From: Nepenthes gracilis
Lineage: Eukaryota > Streptophyta > Magnoliopsida > Caryophyllales > Nepenthaceae
Direction of reading: 5' to 3'
Length of the DNA: 64,000 nt
NCBI GenBank assembly: GCA_033239525.1
Contig: BSYO01000025.1
Span: 4,498,001 to 4,562,000 of the forward strand
In this document: positions 35,720 to 49,400 of the stretch, one piece after another
Position numbering within the stretch: the first letter of the stretch is position 1
How the letters are laid out: each line of letters starts with the position of its first letter
Notes under the pieces: model-generated
Databases searched by the model: none
Told to the model about the DNA's origin: nothing
The model's input: the letters and a program-made list of their open reading frames with translations, nothing else
Position numbers and translations under genes: made by a program

Positions 35720-37279
35720 ATACACCAATAGCCTTCCCAAGGCATTTGAATTGAAGACTATTTAAGAGTTTAATGAGAATGAGAATATCAGCCAACTGAT
35801 GTTTTGTTGGAATAAGTTTTAAAGTAATGACATGAGTTTCAACAATTTCATGAATGAAATAATGTCTAATATTAATGTGTTTGGTTTATAAGTGTTGAAT
35901 ATTATTCTTAGATATTGATAACACTAATGTTGTCACAGTAGGTGGTCATAGTATCTTGGGTGATACCATAATCATATAATATTTATTTCATCCATAAGAG
36001 TTGAATGTAACTGCTACTAGTAGCAATGTACTCTACTTCGATAATAGGCAAGGAGATTGAATTTTATTTCTTACTCATCTAGGTTCTTAGATTATATTCA
36101 ATATAGAAACATCTTCTAGAGGTACTTTTTTGATCATCAGCGTTTCCAACCCAATTGGCATCTGAGTATCCTACCAAGTCAAGATTGAAGTCACGAGAGT
36201 AGAGAATTCTATAATAAGAATTGTCATTTATGTAGCATATGATTTATTTGACATCACTTAAGTGAGACTTCTTAGGATTTAATAGATATTGGGCACACAC
36301 ACTCACATTGAATGCTAGTTAGGTCTACTAGCATTTAAGTAGAGAAGACTGCCTATCATACTTTTCTAAAGAGTCTAGTAAATACTTTTGCCAGTGGAAT
36401 TTCAATCTAATTTGGTTGAAATACTAATAGGTATTTGAATATGTTTTTTATTATGTAACTCAAAGTGTTTGGCTAGGTCCTTTGCATAATTTGTTTGTGA
36501 GATAAAAATCCCATAGTAAAGTTGTTTGACATGAAAGCTAAGAAAGAATATTAATTTATTTACCATACTCATTTCAAATTCAGAGGTCATAAATTTAGTA
36601 AATCCATGAGCATAAGAATCCATAGCGGAACTAAAGAGGATATCATCCACATAGACTTAGAGCTACAATCATATATTTATTGGAAACTTTGTCAAATAAA
36701 ATTTTATTAATACTATTCCTGAAAAAATTGTGGTCACTAAGATATAAGGCAAGGTGCTCGTACCAAGCTCTAGAGGCTTACTTAAAATTATATAGGGCTT
36801 TTTTGAGCTTATAAACTCGATTGGACAGCAAGCAATCAATAAATCCTTTTGGTTACTCAATATTTCCTCCTGTAAGATGTCATTGAAGAAGGAATATTAA
36901 TCTCAATTTGGTAAAGTTTAAATCCAATCGTAGATGCAACAAATAAAAATTTTTTATGGATTCTAGACGAGCTGTAAGAGTAAATGTTATATCAAAATCT
37001 ATTTCTTCAATTTGAGTATAGTTTTGGGTAATTAGACGAACTTTATTTCTAATTATATTACTATTATTATTAGATTTATTTTTAAATATCTACTTAGTAC
37101 CAATGCCACTCATGCTTTTAGGTCTAGGTATCAAAACCCACACATCATTCCTAAGAAATTGTTTCAATTCTTCATGTATGGCAACATATTAGCATTTGTC
37201 CTTTAAAACCTCTTCAACCTTTTGGGGCTCTATAAAGTAAATGTAGTACGTGAAATCGAGTTGATTCATGTAACTTAGG
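35720..37279 (-). pseudogene. Copia pol: reverse transcriptase and RNase H, degenerate
   Basis: On the minus strand the order is IGTK, the region around LTQNYTQIEEIDFDITFT, VYKLKKALYSLKQ (near 36800), VDDILFSSAMDS (near 36650) and FEMSMVNKLIFFLSF; GVCSP ends pol near 35730. This is Ty1-copia reverse transcriptase in correct order, with many stops and frameshifts. The upstream part of pol lies beyond the inserted LTR, at 39385-39945. Confidence 0.82.
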
Positions 37280-39384
37280 TGTAACAGACCAATTTTTCTG
37301 ATCGAAATACTATAGGATTCCGATAGAAAAACAACCATCAAACAAATACAACATGTATAAAACCCCGTAAGGTAAATAATATATAACTATATATTATATT
37401 ATAGGATCCAAAATAGTCACAACAAACACGTGACACTAACGTCACAACTTCAGATATGACATTGACTCAGATAATATGTCATTAGGTTTCTATATAAACC
37501 ATACAACATGTGAAAGTGTATACATCCATCAAATATAGCGGAAATTAAGTCACATAAATATCACTATCATACACATGCATCAACATGCAAAACCCTCTCA
37601 AATATACAGAATATTCCATAAAAAGGGGTACAATTCTAATGAAAACTAAGTCATCAGGATTATCCTCTAAGTTTTCAGTCTAACTAACTTCTAATCATCT
37701 ACCCTACTTTATAAGGTATAAGTTCGTACAAACTGAAGGAGAAAAAATAGTAAGAGTGAGCCAAAATGCTCAATAAGTGTAACATAATAAAAAAATAATG
37801 AATGACATATACAAGATAAAGTAGAGGAATGATACAAGAGTATAAAAAAGATATATAAACATGAAATGTGAACAAATATATTTTTGAAATATAAATAAAT
37901 TTTTATATTTTATTTCTTTTCTTAGAGTTTCAAAATATGTATAAATTTCTTTATTTTTACGGATTAGAGTTAGTCGGCCTTACTGACTAAAAAGAGTAGT
38001 AGATGAAAATTTGAATTGTATTTGTTTCTACACAATTAAAAGCTATCTCTTTCTATTTAGGACCCAAAGACGGGCCATCTACATATAACCCCTGTAGACA
38101 AGGCCTTAGCTGCACGTGATCCTTAGCAAATAACGATATTTTATTATAATATATTAAAATATGTCAACAAATACTATCCGCTACAAAACATGATTAGGAT
38201 AATCATTGAGTTTTTATTATAATATTTATGGTATACCAGAGAATATTATCCTCTGAAATATAAATTTGTGATCCAGATTTTATTATTTCTTATTCTTTTA
38301 GGAAAAATCTACCAAATTTCTTTCATAAAGTTCTCACTCCGGGAGAACGAATCATACACATATCAAATTGTGACATTTTCTTTATATATTTACATAATTT
38401 TTATATTTCTTATGACTTTAAATCTTCATGTGACTTACCACAGTGAGCCAAATATGACTTTAAAACTTTCGGATAATAGATTTTCTTCACAAACGCATAT
38501 AACGTAATTTTTGAAGCATATACAATATAATATATGCAATGTACATGTAAAATAATATCTGATTCATATCCAATAATATTTTAGAATATATAAAATTAAT
38601 GTATATAAAATATATGTGCATAGATATTAAATATACGGGGTGTCCGCGTCCATAAAGTTAGGGTTATAAATTTCTAAAATCAAATCATATATAAATTACA
38701 AATAATTCGGATAAAACTCAAAGGTGGCACGAGTTAGGGTTCCAGCGAACGTAATTTCGCATAAAATTACTAAATTGGACACCAAATTGATAAATTAACT
38801 TGTTCAAGATATGGATAATGATATTCTAGAGCCGATTTATGTAAAAGTCTCAAAAATCAAAGGGTGAACGCATCCGGGCGCAGGGGTTAGGGTTTCGGTG
38901 CAAATGCCAATCAAAACTAAGAAAATCAGATATGAAATCAATATATATGTATACTAAAATTATAGATAATATGAAAATAAAAGTAAGGATGAGTATCAAG
39001 ATAAAAATATTCAAGAGAATCTAATGAACAATGCAAAAAGAGAAAGAAAAGGGTATGAGTGCACTTACCTCGACCTGATCTATCACTTCTCTAACTAGTT
39101 CCAAGATGAATTCGAACCTGAGAGTCTCAATCTCTCTTCTCCCTCTCTTTTCCCGTTGCAAGGCCACAAATCTGTCCAAAATAAAACCCTCTCTGGTTTT
39201 AAATCTTGGGCTCGTGCTCGAGTGCATGGCAGGTGCTGGCTCCCTGGCACAGGCACTTGGCAAGTCTACTCCGTCGATTCATTCCACAGTCTAAAATTTA
39301 ATTTTTTCATATGAATTAAGTCTAATCTTGATTATATTAATTTAATTATCCATAATTATGATATTCAAAAATCGGTATATTACA
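37280..39384 (-). mobile_element. Solo LTR inserted in the Copia pol
   Basis: This 2105-bp sequence begins TGTAATATACCGATTTTTG and ends GGTCTGTTACA on the minus strand, giving TG...CA termini. It splits one Copia reading direction cleanly in two. The flanks are TTAGG (37275-37279) and TTAAG (39385-39389), a 4-of-5 target duplication. No internal retroelement genes are present, so it is best read as a solo LTR left by LTR-LTR recombination. A diverged relative lies at 40196-41653. Confidence 0.78.
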
Positions 39385-39945
39385 TTAAGTCACCTATGAT
39401 GTAGTCTTTTGGATAATTTAGTTTGACATCAGATGAGAATTTCCTACCTAGAGTGATGTCTTTAGCCTTATCAGGGTTTTCATCAACTATTGTTTTAGGA
39501 TTGGGTTCATTTTTGTCACTTGCTTCTTCTAAGCGTTCACTATATGCAAACTACTCATTTGGGATGTTGTCAATTACGACATTAATAGAATCTATCATAG
39601 TTGGGGTACAAAGGTTGTACGCTCTCTATGCTAAATTGGAGTAAGAGTATCTAAAGAAATTTCTTTATCATTTTTAGATTCAAACTTTCTAATATTTTTT
39701 TTATCTTGTATTGTGTAGTATTCACTTTCAAAAATGTGAAAGTATTTAATATTAGGTATCTCTTTTTTTGAAAGTTCATATAGAGTTTTATTCATTCCAA
39801 ATCTTAAGTAAATACTATTAGTTATATGACGCTTAGTACTTATATGGTCTCAATCCAAAATTGCACAGCTACATCTTTACTTTGTATCATTGTCCAAGTT
39901 ATTTCTTGTTGTATCAAGTATGGAAAACGTGAATTTTGTGACATT
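39385..39945 (-). pseudogene. Copia pol: integrase C-terminal part, degenerate
   Basis: On the minus strand: FWIET (near 39860), then MNKTLYELSKKEIPNIKYFHIF, matching the Copia integrase motif that ends with P-x-x-x-YF-x-x-F-G. Several stops follow. It is collinear with the RT segment on the other side of the solo LTR. Sequence beyond about 39945 no longer matches Copia. Confidence 0.75.
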
Positions 39946-40195
39946 CTAATACGCTTTATAGATGATCTTATCGACTAGTATCACCAGGCTAGCGCGTTGC
40001 CTCGAATCATTAGATTACATATAATAAAATAGTTGTTATTTAATGTATTAAAATAATATAATATATATGTATTTTAATTATTTTTTTAAAATATTAAAAT
40101 ATCTAAATACTAGTAAGATAAAAAATATAATTTGATGACTCAGGATAACTTACATATATACAGTCTAATTAACTTAGAGCATCACTAAAACTGTT

Positions 40196-41653
40196 TGAAA
40201 TCTTAAGTACATCATTAAACATACACTAAAGCCATTCAAAAATCCAATACAATAATTAAAGCTATCAGAAGTTATAAAACACTATCAGAATTTCATAATT
40301 TCTAATCTAAGCTCTTTAAACAACTATATCCATCAGTCTTGATTATTCTATAAGTATCTAAACCTTTTATCTAAAAAGCTAGTAAAATAGGATAAGGAGT
40401 GAGTTAAACACTCATTAAGACATATAATTTAACAAAGAATCATATATAACTTGCAAATAAAATATATCATAATGACAATGGATTATGATCTGATGCAATG
40501 ACTTAAAATTTTTATAATACTTACACAAAAAATTCAGATTATACTTTTTCAAAATTCTTTTCATGCTCTTAATCATTTCTTATTATCAAAATATGTTAAA
40601 CACTAATTTTTTAAGGACTAATGGCTAGTAGTCCTTGCTGACTAAACGAGTGAACAATCAAAACTCGGATTATATTTATTTCTACATAATCAAAGGTCAT
40701 ATGATATTATTTAAGACTTATAGGTGGATTGGCATATATATAACCCTATCGATGGGATTAAATATCACTTATCACCCACAGATAATAAGTTCAAACATGG
40801 ATAAACCATTATAATATATTAAGATATATATCATAATATACCATTCGTTGAAATATAACTATAGTCTAATTCATATTCTTATGAAAACTCTAGACATTTC
40901 CTCTTTTTTTATAATTTTTCAATTTTTAAAAAAATAATCATAATTTTTAATATAATTGTAGAGTTCTTTTTTTTTTTTTAAATTCTTTCTATTCATACCT
41001 CAACTTTTTAAAAATTTAGCCATGATAAATTTTAAAATATGGAATGTAAATTTAGCATGATAATTCAAGAAAATTTAGTATAATGTAGAAATTAGCAAAC
41101 ACGGAGAATATTAACTAAATTTTAGAACATGTGGGGCATAATGTAACATGCAGGAATTTATTTTCAATATTTTATAATCATGCAAAAATATTAAGTATGA
41201 AATTCAAACATGAAGAAGTATAATATCAAAATTTCAAACATGCATAAAGGAGCATTTACAGAAAATAGTTAAATTACACAATGCGCTTGCATTTAGACAT
41301 AAATTTAATACATTTTTATAACAAAATGAAGAAAATTACACATACTTTTAAGAAATAATATCATGACTCCGAAATCATGATATGTATGAGCATTGAACAA
41401 AAAGTGCTCAAAGAATTTAGCAAAAATAATAACAAGAAAAGAAAAGTTCAGCATATACTTGTTTTGAACTGAATTTCATCAAATTCTAACTTGGATCTAC
41501 TTAATTTGGGCTTCTAATACTTCATCTCTCTTCTTCTCTCTCTTCTCAACATCTCTTTTTCTCTCACCTCTCAAAAGTTTTTTTAAAAAAATAATCATAA
41601 TTTTTAATATAATTGTAGAGTTTTTTTAAATTCTTTCTATTCATACCTCAACT
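40196..41653 (-). repeat. Diverged relative of the solo LTR
   Basis: It shares the order of landmarks with 37280-39384: GTCCTTGCTGACTAAA near 40640, TATTTCTACATAATCAAA, ATAACCC then GATGGGATTA, and a CT-rich end near 41530. Its inner part, 40196-40395, is also mirrored at 46256-46435. The termini are not identifiable. The final bases before the gap repeat an upstream stretch, so the right end is suspect. Confidence 0.55.
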
Positions 41654-41753
41654 NNNNNNNNNNNNNNNNNNNNNNNNNNNNNNNNNNNNNNNNNNNNNNN
41701 NNNNNNNNNNNNNNNNNNNNNNNNNNNNNNNNNNNNNNNNNNNNNNNNNNNNN
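41654..41753. other. Assembly gap (100 N)
   Basis: Exactly 100 N, the usual placeholder for a gap of unknown size. The bases immediately before it (41581-41653) repeat 40928-41004 almost exactly. Confidence 0.99.
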
Positions 41754-42900
41754 AGAGCAGAGGAGAGAGAAAAGAAAGAGAGAAGGGTTTTGCGGGTGTG
41801 AGCGGCACGGCAGAAGGAGAGGGAGAAGGGGAGAGAGATAAGGAGCAATCGTGCGGCGAAGGAAGGTCAGCAGTTGTGCACAATAGGAGGGAGGCCGTGC
41901 CTGTGGTGGATGAGCAGCACAAAGGAGAGAGAGGGAAGTTGTACGGCAGCGCACAGCGAGGAGGTGACACCTGGGTGGTTAGCGGCGGCTGTGCAAGGCA
42001 GCAGCGGCAGAATGGCACCCGGGAGGTAGAGAAGCGCACAGAGAGAAGCCGCGTGCAAAGGAGAGAGTAATGATGCACCCATAAGAGAGAGAAACATTTG
42101 ATTTAGGTACTTCAGAGTATCCTTTTTTAGATTTGCGGAGTATAAAATTATGGTAAATATCTATAACTCTTTTTCTTAGTCTGATTTAATATTTAATATG
42201 TTTTGGATATTTTTTAAAATTTTTATTAACATGTATATATTTTTATATACTCGATCTGTTTATTCTGGACATACATGTATGACTTATTAGTTGATTTGGA
42301 GGTTTTTGGTATAGGTTTTATGATTTTGGAAGATTAATATTTTTTAAAAGTTTAAATAATTTATCGGATACTATATATACTTATATTAGTATATGTATAT
42401 GAAAATGTATACGAAACTTGCATAGGTTGTGTATTTTTACACAAATGTGTCGGGTTGTGATCACTATATTTGGATTTAGATATTTGATATTTTGATCAAC
42501 TCCTGACGGAGAGATTTTATTATTTAAAAATTTCTTTCCACTGGTAGGAATGGTTTGGAGTAGTAATCTTTTCCATTTGGACGATTTGATTCGATCTTAT
42601 AATATATTCGGACGTCCTAATATATTTAACAAGTTTGAGAATTGCGTTCAAAATTACGGGTGGTAAAATATAGTGAACAACTCTACCCATGGAAGATAGA
42701 GTACATGAGTGGCCAAGCATATTGGCCTAATTTATATTTGATATGATTTAAGGTTATCAGGTGTATGTGTAACCTTTACTTAAATTAGTCTTTAAATAAT
42801 CGAAACTTAAATATGATGTATGATTTGTATTTTTATATAGATTTCTATTAGACTTTAATTTGAATTTGAATTTAAGATTTGCCGATTTTACCCATAGATG
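41754..42900 (+). repeat. LTR fragment, plus orientation
   Basis: Related to the reverse complement of 57840-58970: the GAGAGAAACATTTGATTTAGG region, TTGTGTATTTTTACACAAATG, and CGGACGTCCTAATATATTTAAC. Its 5' start is hidden by the gap. An open 90-residue frame at 41798-42070 is GA-rich leader-like sequence, also found in the mirrored copy, and is not considered a gene. Confidence 0.7.
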
Positions 42901-44084
42901 GACCTTGGCATGTCTTTTACAAATGATTTACTTACGGTTTGGTATTGAGATAAGTTTTGTTTAATTTCTGCATACATTATGGCAAAATTTATCCGCATAC
43001 ACTTACGAAAATGTTGGTAAGTTTAGTTAACCGTTGGTCAGCCCGTGTCTGCACTGTGATTAGGGTGGTCCCGGGGGTGTTCCTGTTCGCTAAGTCTATG
43101 CAGAAACGATTTTGGTATAATTTATGTAGTAGTTAAATAAGATAGCATTTCGATTAAGACGAATGCTCAATGATAATATTTCAAACTCTAGTATAATAAT
43201 TAATTCAATGGACTCATTAACTATACCAAGTAATCATGATTATTCAAGATGGAAAATCCGTGCACAACAAGTAAAAGAAATTTATAAAAGTAAAACTTAT
43301 GATTTTAAAATAGCAGCATTACAGGTAAGTTAGAGAAATGAGCCATCACAAAGAATATTTATTCTGATTTTAAAAAAATAATATTTTATTAATATATATC
43401 ACCAATATAGCGTCATTGAATGATGAACTTTTCATTTTATGGTAGATATTGAGATAAATGAATGTCTAGACAATAATAGTGGTTATTGGTAAGATAAAAT
43501 AGCTAACATTATTACGTACAGGGACTTTTGATTGAATTTACTTTTTTATTTTAAGTTATCCGTTGATAGAAATCTAATGATATTACATATCAACTCAATT
43601 TTATATGTAATTGCTATCGACTCATCAATTGTATGATTATTTCATTGTCCATGATAGCTAAACATCCAAAAAAAAAAAAAAAAAAGATCAAATCAGATTA
43701 TCTTAAAATTTAAATGAGGTATGTGTGCAAGTTCAAGTTGAAGTTGTAAATTTTAAATTTAAGTATATTTTATTAAATTATAAAAAATAGTTATACTAAT
43801 AATAATATTTTTTTTAAATTTTTAAGCTATTAAAAAAATTAAAGTAATACAGATTGATGAAGTTTGGTGTATTCCGAATGCTAGAAGAATAATATTGTAT
43901 GGATTTGTTCATAAATTTATCAGAATATATTAAAAGCTTTTTAAAATTTATTGTATTTAATTTTATTCTATTATATGAATATCATTTATATATTTTTTTA
44001 TCAATTTAAATTTAATATTTGTGTTAAAATTTTATTCATTAAAATATATAATTTAGAGGTAAAATTATATATTTTTTTTGTGAC
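42901..44084. other. AT-rich sequence between LTR fragments
   Basis: No supported gene. A stretch near 43245-43330 (CAAGATGGAAAATCCGTGCAC) looks faintly retrotransposon-like, but nothing continuous can be read. Confidence 0.35.
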
Positions 44085-44365
44085 AATTATTTGCCATTAA
44101 ATATATTATTTAGTGACAAACTAAAAATATATTTTAGTAATAAAATTATTTTGTCATTATAAAATATTATTAGCGACAATTTTTATTTTGTCACTAAAAT
44201 AAATATTTTAGTATGAAAATAAAAATTTATCGCTAAAATTTAGTGACGAACTTTTAGTGATAATTTAGTGATAAATTCATATTTCGTCACTAAATATTTT
44301 AGTGATAAATTTATAATTAATAGTGATAAATTTTTTTGTCACTAAATATCAAAATTGTTGTAGTG
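44085..44365 (-). mobile_element. CACTA-type transposon terminus
   Basis: On the minus strand the segment begins CACTACAACAATTTTG and then carries many short subterminal motifs of the form TTTAGTGAC/GTCACTAAA in both directions. CACTA ends with reiterated subterminal motifs are typical of En/Spm-like elements. The partner terminus and a 3-bp duplication were not found, so this is a fragment. Confidence 0.65.
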
Positions 44366-44512
44366 ACCCCAGCCCAATACCAGAATATTAATAAAATCTA
44401 ACTCTACTATAATATGTGCCAAGTCCAAATCTTCCCATTAACATAAATTTGATTTTAATTTCATCCCATGATAACATTAAATCAACTAATTTAAACCTAA
44501 ATTGAATGTGTC

Positions 44513-46255
44513 ACGACCCAAGAACACATATACACAGGTCCAAAATAAAATCAAGAATAATATTTTCATTAAATTTAAAAATCTAACCCGAACGTGACAA
44601 TCTGAACACAAATAGGACCCAACATAATAAGAGCCGCATAAGATCTCACAGATATAAATTCGGACAAATATAATATATGATCTGCTATCCACACATCACA
44701 AGAGAGGTATCCAAATATACAACTCTAATATTTTTTCATACAAGGATCAAGGCCATCATCCGAAAATAAACAATAACTATAACGCATTCTCAAGATCAAA
44801 AACATACCGAATATAACATCTTCTCTCACCGAGAGAGTTATCCATGCTACATCACGTCTGAACTCCTACAAGTATATCCATACCATTAGTCTGAATGGAT
44901 AAAATATAAAAACATGAATGTAGAGCTCAGCAAGTATCATATATAGGTAAACAGTACATATAAATAGCGGGAAGGGATAACAAATCATAACCGTGTAAAA
45001 ATAAAACGTAGGGTTTGTGAAATCCCTGAAAATCGAAGAGATGTCTCGTACTAAATTATCGTATGTATCAAAAAGTCCCTTCTGGACATAATCGTAATAA
45101 ATAACGGTCCAGTCAAATCTTATAGACGATATTATTTCATATGATATGAGGTTACATAACATAATCGTGACTGTCACCACATCCGTGTAGGACACATATC
45201 ATCGTCCGGATCTAAATATCATATATCATATGTTGAAATCAAAGGAAATACCGAAACCAAAACATATAAATATAAAACATGTTCTGAGGCTTAACACATT
45301 AGTACGTACGAGACATTTTTATTGTCCATCCGTGGGCCAAACTACGTATCTCGAATCACAATCTACCCAAATACATATAGAAATACAAAGTATGCACAAA
45401 ATCGGAGAACTAAAGATAAATAATATAAATTTGAGGAATGGTTACCTTTGTCCTGTAACCACTACTATATTGGCTGCGATTAAGCTAACAGCTCAAGACT
45501 CGGCTGCGGTTTAGGCCAGTAACTCAAGGCCATTCATGTATTCTGTCTCCTATAGGTTAGAAACTTACTCACTATATTTTACCACCCGTAATTTTTGGTG
45601 CAATTTTAAATTTTAATTATAATTAGGACGTCCGAATATATTAGTTTTCCATCAATTCCTTACGATAGTTCTTATTTAAATATACAGCAGGGCAAGTCAG
45701 CTATTAAATGCCTCAACCTTTCTGCAAGCAGAAGGGGGCTACATCATATACGTTCCTGTTGGGAGCAGTACGAATATCTCATGGCTTGGATCACATATAA
45801 CACCCATTGGGTCTCGGACTGGCATAGTCCGGTAGTGACCTTGTCCTCGACAACATGTGTGTTAACTGATGCACGGTTTGGTTTATGGTTCTACAACATA
45901 CGAATATTCAAATATACATATATACCGTCTGGGTATCCGAAAACGCTCAAAATTATAAATACCAGTGTAAAACCACCGCACAACTGATAAAACGTACCTA
46001 CATGCACATAATTAATAAATTGGGTGTATACAAAAATACATGCATATTAGTAAAATTTTTTATAATAATCAAAACACATTAGAAATTAAATCAGATCAAC
46101 GATAGGGCTAGAAGATGCTTGCCTTAATATTATACTTCGTAGATCTAAAGAAAAGATGTCCTGAAACAACTGAATCAGGCAATTCTCTATCCTCTATACC
46201 GCCCTCTCTCCTCCGTGTGCGGCCCTGACTCACTTCTCCATTCTATTTTACTAAT
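44513..46255 (-). repeat. LTR fragment, minus orientation
   Basis: The 3' end TTGGGTCGTGACA on the minus strand matches the 3' end of the LTR at 50946-52456 (TTGGATCGTGATA). The body shares AGACTAATGGTATGGATATACTTGTAGGAG and the TTACACTGG/TCACTA region with that LTR, and with 56700-57839 in opposite orientation. The 5' end is truncated near 46255. No primer-binding site follows the 3' end. Confidence 0.7.
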
Positions 46256-46439
46256 CTTTTAGATAAGAGGTTCGGATACATATAGAATGATCAGGACTGA
46301 TGGATGTAGTTGTTTGAAAAGCTTATATTAGAAATTATGGAATTCTGATGTTGTTTTATATCTTCAGATAGCTTCAATATATTGTATTGGATTTTCAAAT
46401 GGCTTTAGTGTATGTTTAATGATGTACTTAAGTTTGAGT

Positions 46440-49400
46440 TTAAAACCCAATATCTCATTCCCTGGAGGCTTGTAGTGTGTTGGATTGTACTCGTGAACAT
46501 ATTCCCAGTGACACACTACGCCTTCCTCCCACTTGACAAGACTCTCTTTTTGTATATTCTTCTTTGCAGGAGGTCAACTGATCTTTCATGTTTTTAATGC
46601 TCCCATATATTGCGGTTTTTGTGAGCAAGAAGGGTGATAACCTTTATCATGGTTGTCTCATTTAAAGACTAATAATGGTTGTTAGAGCGACCTTTTTTGA
46701 TCTTCCTTGTGCGCCTCAAGCAAGCCTATTAATTGAACTATCTATAACTAGAGCTAAGCGCACACACACACACACAAGTTGTCACTATCCTAAGCATCCC
46801 GACCCAATGGATGCTTCCTATCAGAAGACCAACCCTTATCCATCCACTCCTGGACATTTTGAGCCATCGTTGTTCTTCTCCTCTTCCTCTAAAGTTATCA
46901 TGGGTCAACTTTTCTGAATGTTCAACCAACAATCTCAAATTTCTACAAATAAAGATCTATTAGAGCCCAATGTCCTCTAGGATTTTCAGCAACTTAACAC
47001 ATGGTTGGATGCCCAGGAGGCCTACATGTGGGTGCACTTTGACCAACTTGCTAATAATCAGCATTCTTGGTAGTTGAGCCACTACTTTGATTCTAATTAA
47101 TACCCTTCCTTTGATCATTCATGATAAAAAGAAGGAGATTATATATTAGCACATAGGGATATTAACACATAGGGAAGGACTACAAAAATCAAGGGGGAGT
47201 ACAATAAAAGAGGGAGCAAAGAGAAAGGGGAAGTAGAGTTTGATTTTCCTTTGTTACGAAGATGTGTCGCTCATTGTATAAACATGTATTTCTTATTTGA
47301 ACATATATTTCTATTGCCATGATTTTATGTGTTCCATATATACTCTATAAAAATTACTATCATCTATTTCTACACATGTTTTATAAATATACTATTCATA
47401 CTTGAACAAGAATAGTAGGAGCTCTTGTCCTCTACAGTTTGATATTCACTGTGTTTTGTATCTTTTATATAATATTTACAAGGGTTTTATTTTAGTGGTG
47501 TTTGAATCTATGATTATTGTATTTTTAGTTTGTTTTTTTATATTTAAGAAGTTTTATCATAGAATTGTCAAATGAGGAGATTATTAAGAATATGTTGTGT
47601 GAATATATCCATAGCTAGGTAGAACATATATTTTAAAGCATTCTTAAGTATTACGAAGATTATCACCTGATTAACGCTCAATGCACGCATATATGCCAAC
47701 TCTTAATATTCATATCTAACTTGTGCTTGATAGACATTTGTATGTATTTTGTCAAGAAAGCTCACAATTGATGTGCACCCAAACAATGCATGTACACATT
47801 CTATCTAAAATACACACACTCGATGTATGCTTGAGCCATGCATATCTGTCCAAAATGCTCATACCAGATGGGTACCTGAAGTGTGCATAAGCACCATTTA
47901 CACAAATTGCCTACGCCTGAAGGACGCATGTGTATTGGGGTGTAGACATCTTGTTAAGACTTTTGCCCCTAAAGCACACCTATATGGTGCATGTGTGCTG
48001 GGGTGTTGCTTCTAAATAGTCGCATATTTTTTTTTATCTAATTTTCAACCTCTTTTATAAATACCTCCTTTCCAGACACTTATAGAAACTAGAAACTACA
48101 AGGAAATATAAGGCAAAATGGCTATGTCTCTAAAAGCCTTCTTTAATACTTGTGAATAGCCACATTTTGAGAAAGTTATTCCTTTATTCTTTAGATTTGT
48201 TGTTAAGATTTTTTCAGCCTACATTTCTTTATTTATCTCCGTTGTTTTACATACCTGTTTCAGCTTGTAATCTTCATCAAGATATTAGTGGCATGGATAC
48301 TGGAATCTAATGGTGTGTGGAGACTCAATAGCATGTGAAATTAGATCAATAAGAGGATCAAAAGATATTCAATTTCACTACTAAAAGTAAATCTAAGTAG
48401 TTCCTTGATATGGGTCCCAACTCAGGAGTAAATTAGCTAAGATTTAATGTATTATTACCACCCGAGCTGTATGTTGACTATCTTAATATACTGATTGTAG
48501 AAACCCAAAAGGTTTTATTTGATAATTATTAGTTATTAAGGTTTACCTTCATCACTAAAATTTACATGTTAATTTTCTATTATGTATATCTATTTTAATG
48601 TTACTACTTGTTGTGCATATTCTTTTAATTTTTATCTAGAATTAAATATACTTTATGTTTATTGAATTTTCTAATATATTTACTTCCACAATTTTAAAAA
48701 AGTGTTTAAATGTTTTGAGATTAGGGACCTCTAATTTTTTTCAAACTTCATATTAAAATATCATAAAAATAACTACTATAAGGAATATCAAGCACCAAGG
48801 AAGGCAGCCCTGAAAATAATCACTAATTCTCTGTAACAACAAATCCTATGTATCACTAAAGAAGTAAGAGCTACCGGTATCTAAAATCCTAACAACAAGG
48901 TATCCAAAAATAAGTATATAAAACTGCATATATAAGTATAATAACTAGTGAATTTGTTCTTTGGAGTTTCAAGAAAATTATAAACTTTATGCAATTTATG
49001 AAACCTTTCATTTGATCTATTATTGAGAATGGGGAATCTACTTTTCTTTAGTATGGAAACTAGCCCTTCAAGGGGCTGCTTGGCACTTCATTTTTCAACT
49101 GTATTGTTCTAGGCTTTGGCCTCTCTTAGCTTTCAAAGGTTTTTGTTTGTCGAATATGAAGAACATTGGCTGATTAACCCACTGTGCTTCCAACTTTGAG
49201 CGTATATATCTGCATCATTGAGCATATATATCCATATAAATGAATTTATATATAGAAGTGCTTATATGTATATATATAAGTGTAGGATGTAAAATGTGTG
49301 TGTGTGTATGTGTGTGCAGCGTACAAGTGTGGTTGTGCAAATATAAATATAGTATGTATATCATATATGTATGTATGTATGTGTATATATGAGTATATGA

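Noticed and set aside
41798..42097. Glu/Arg/Gly-rich frames, and the mirrored Ser/Leu/Pro-rich frames at 58635-59104
   Set aside because: Both are the GA/CT-rich leader portion of related LTRs; similar frames appear in every copy on both strands and shift between copies.
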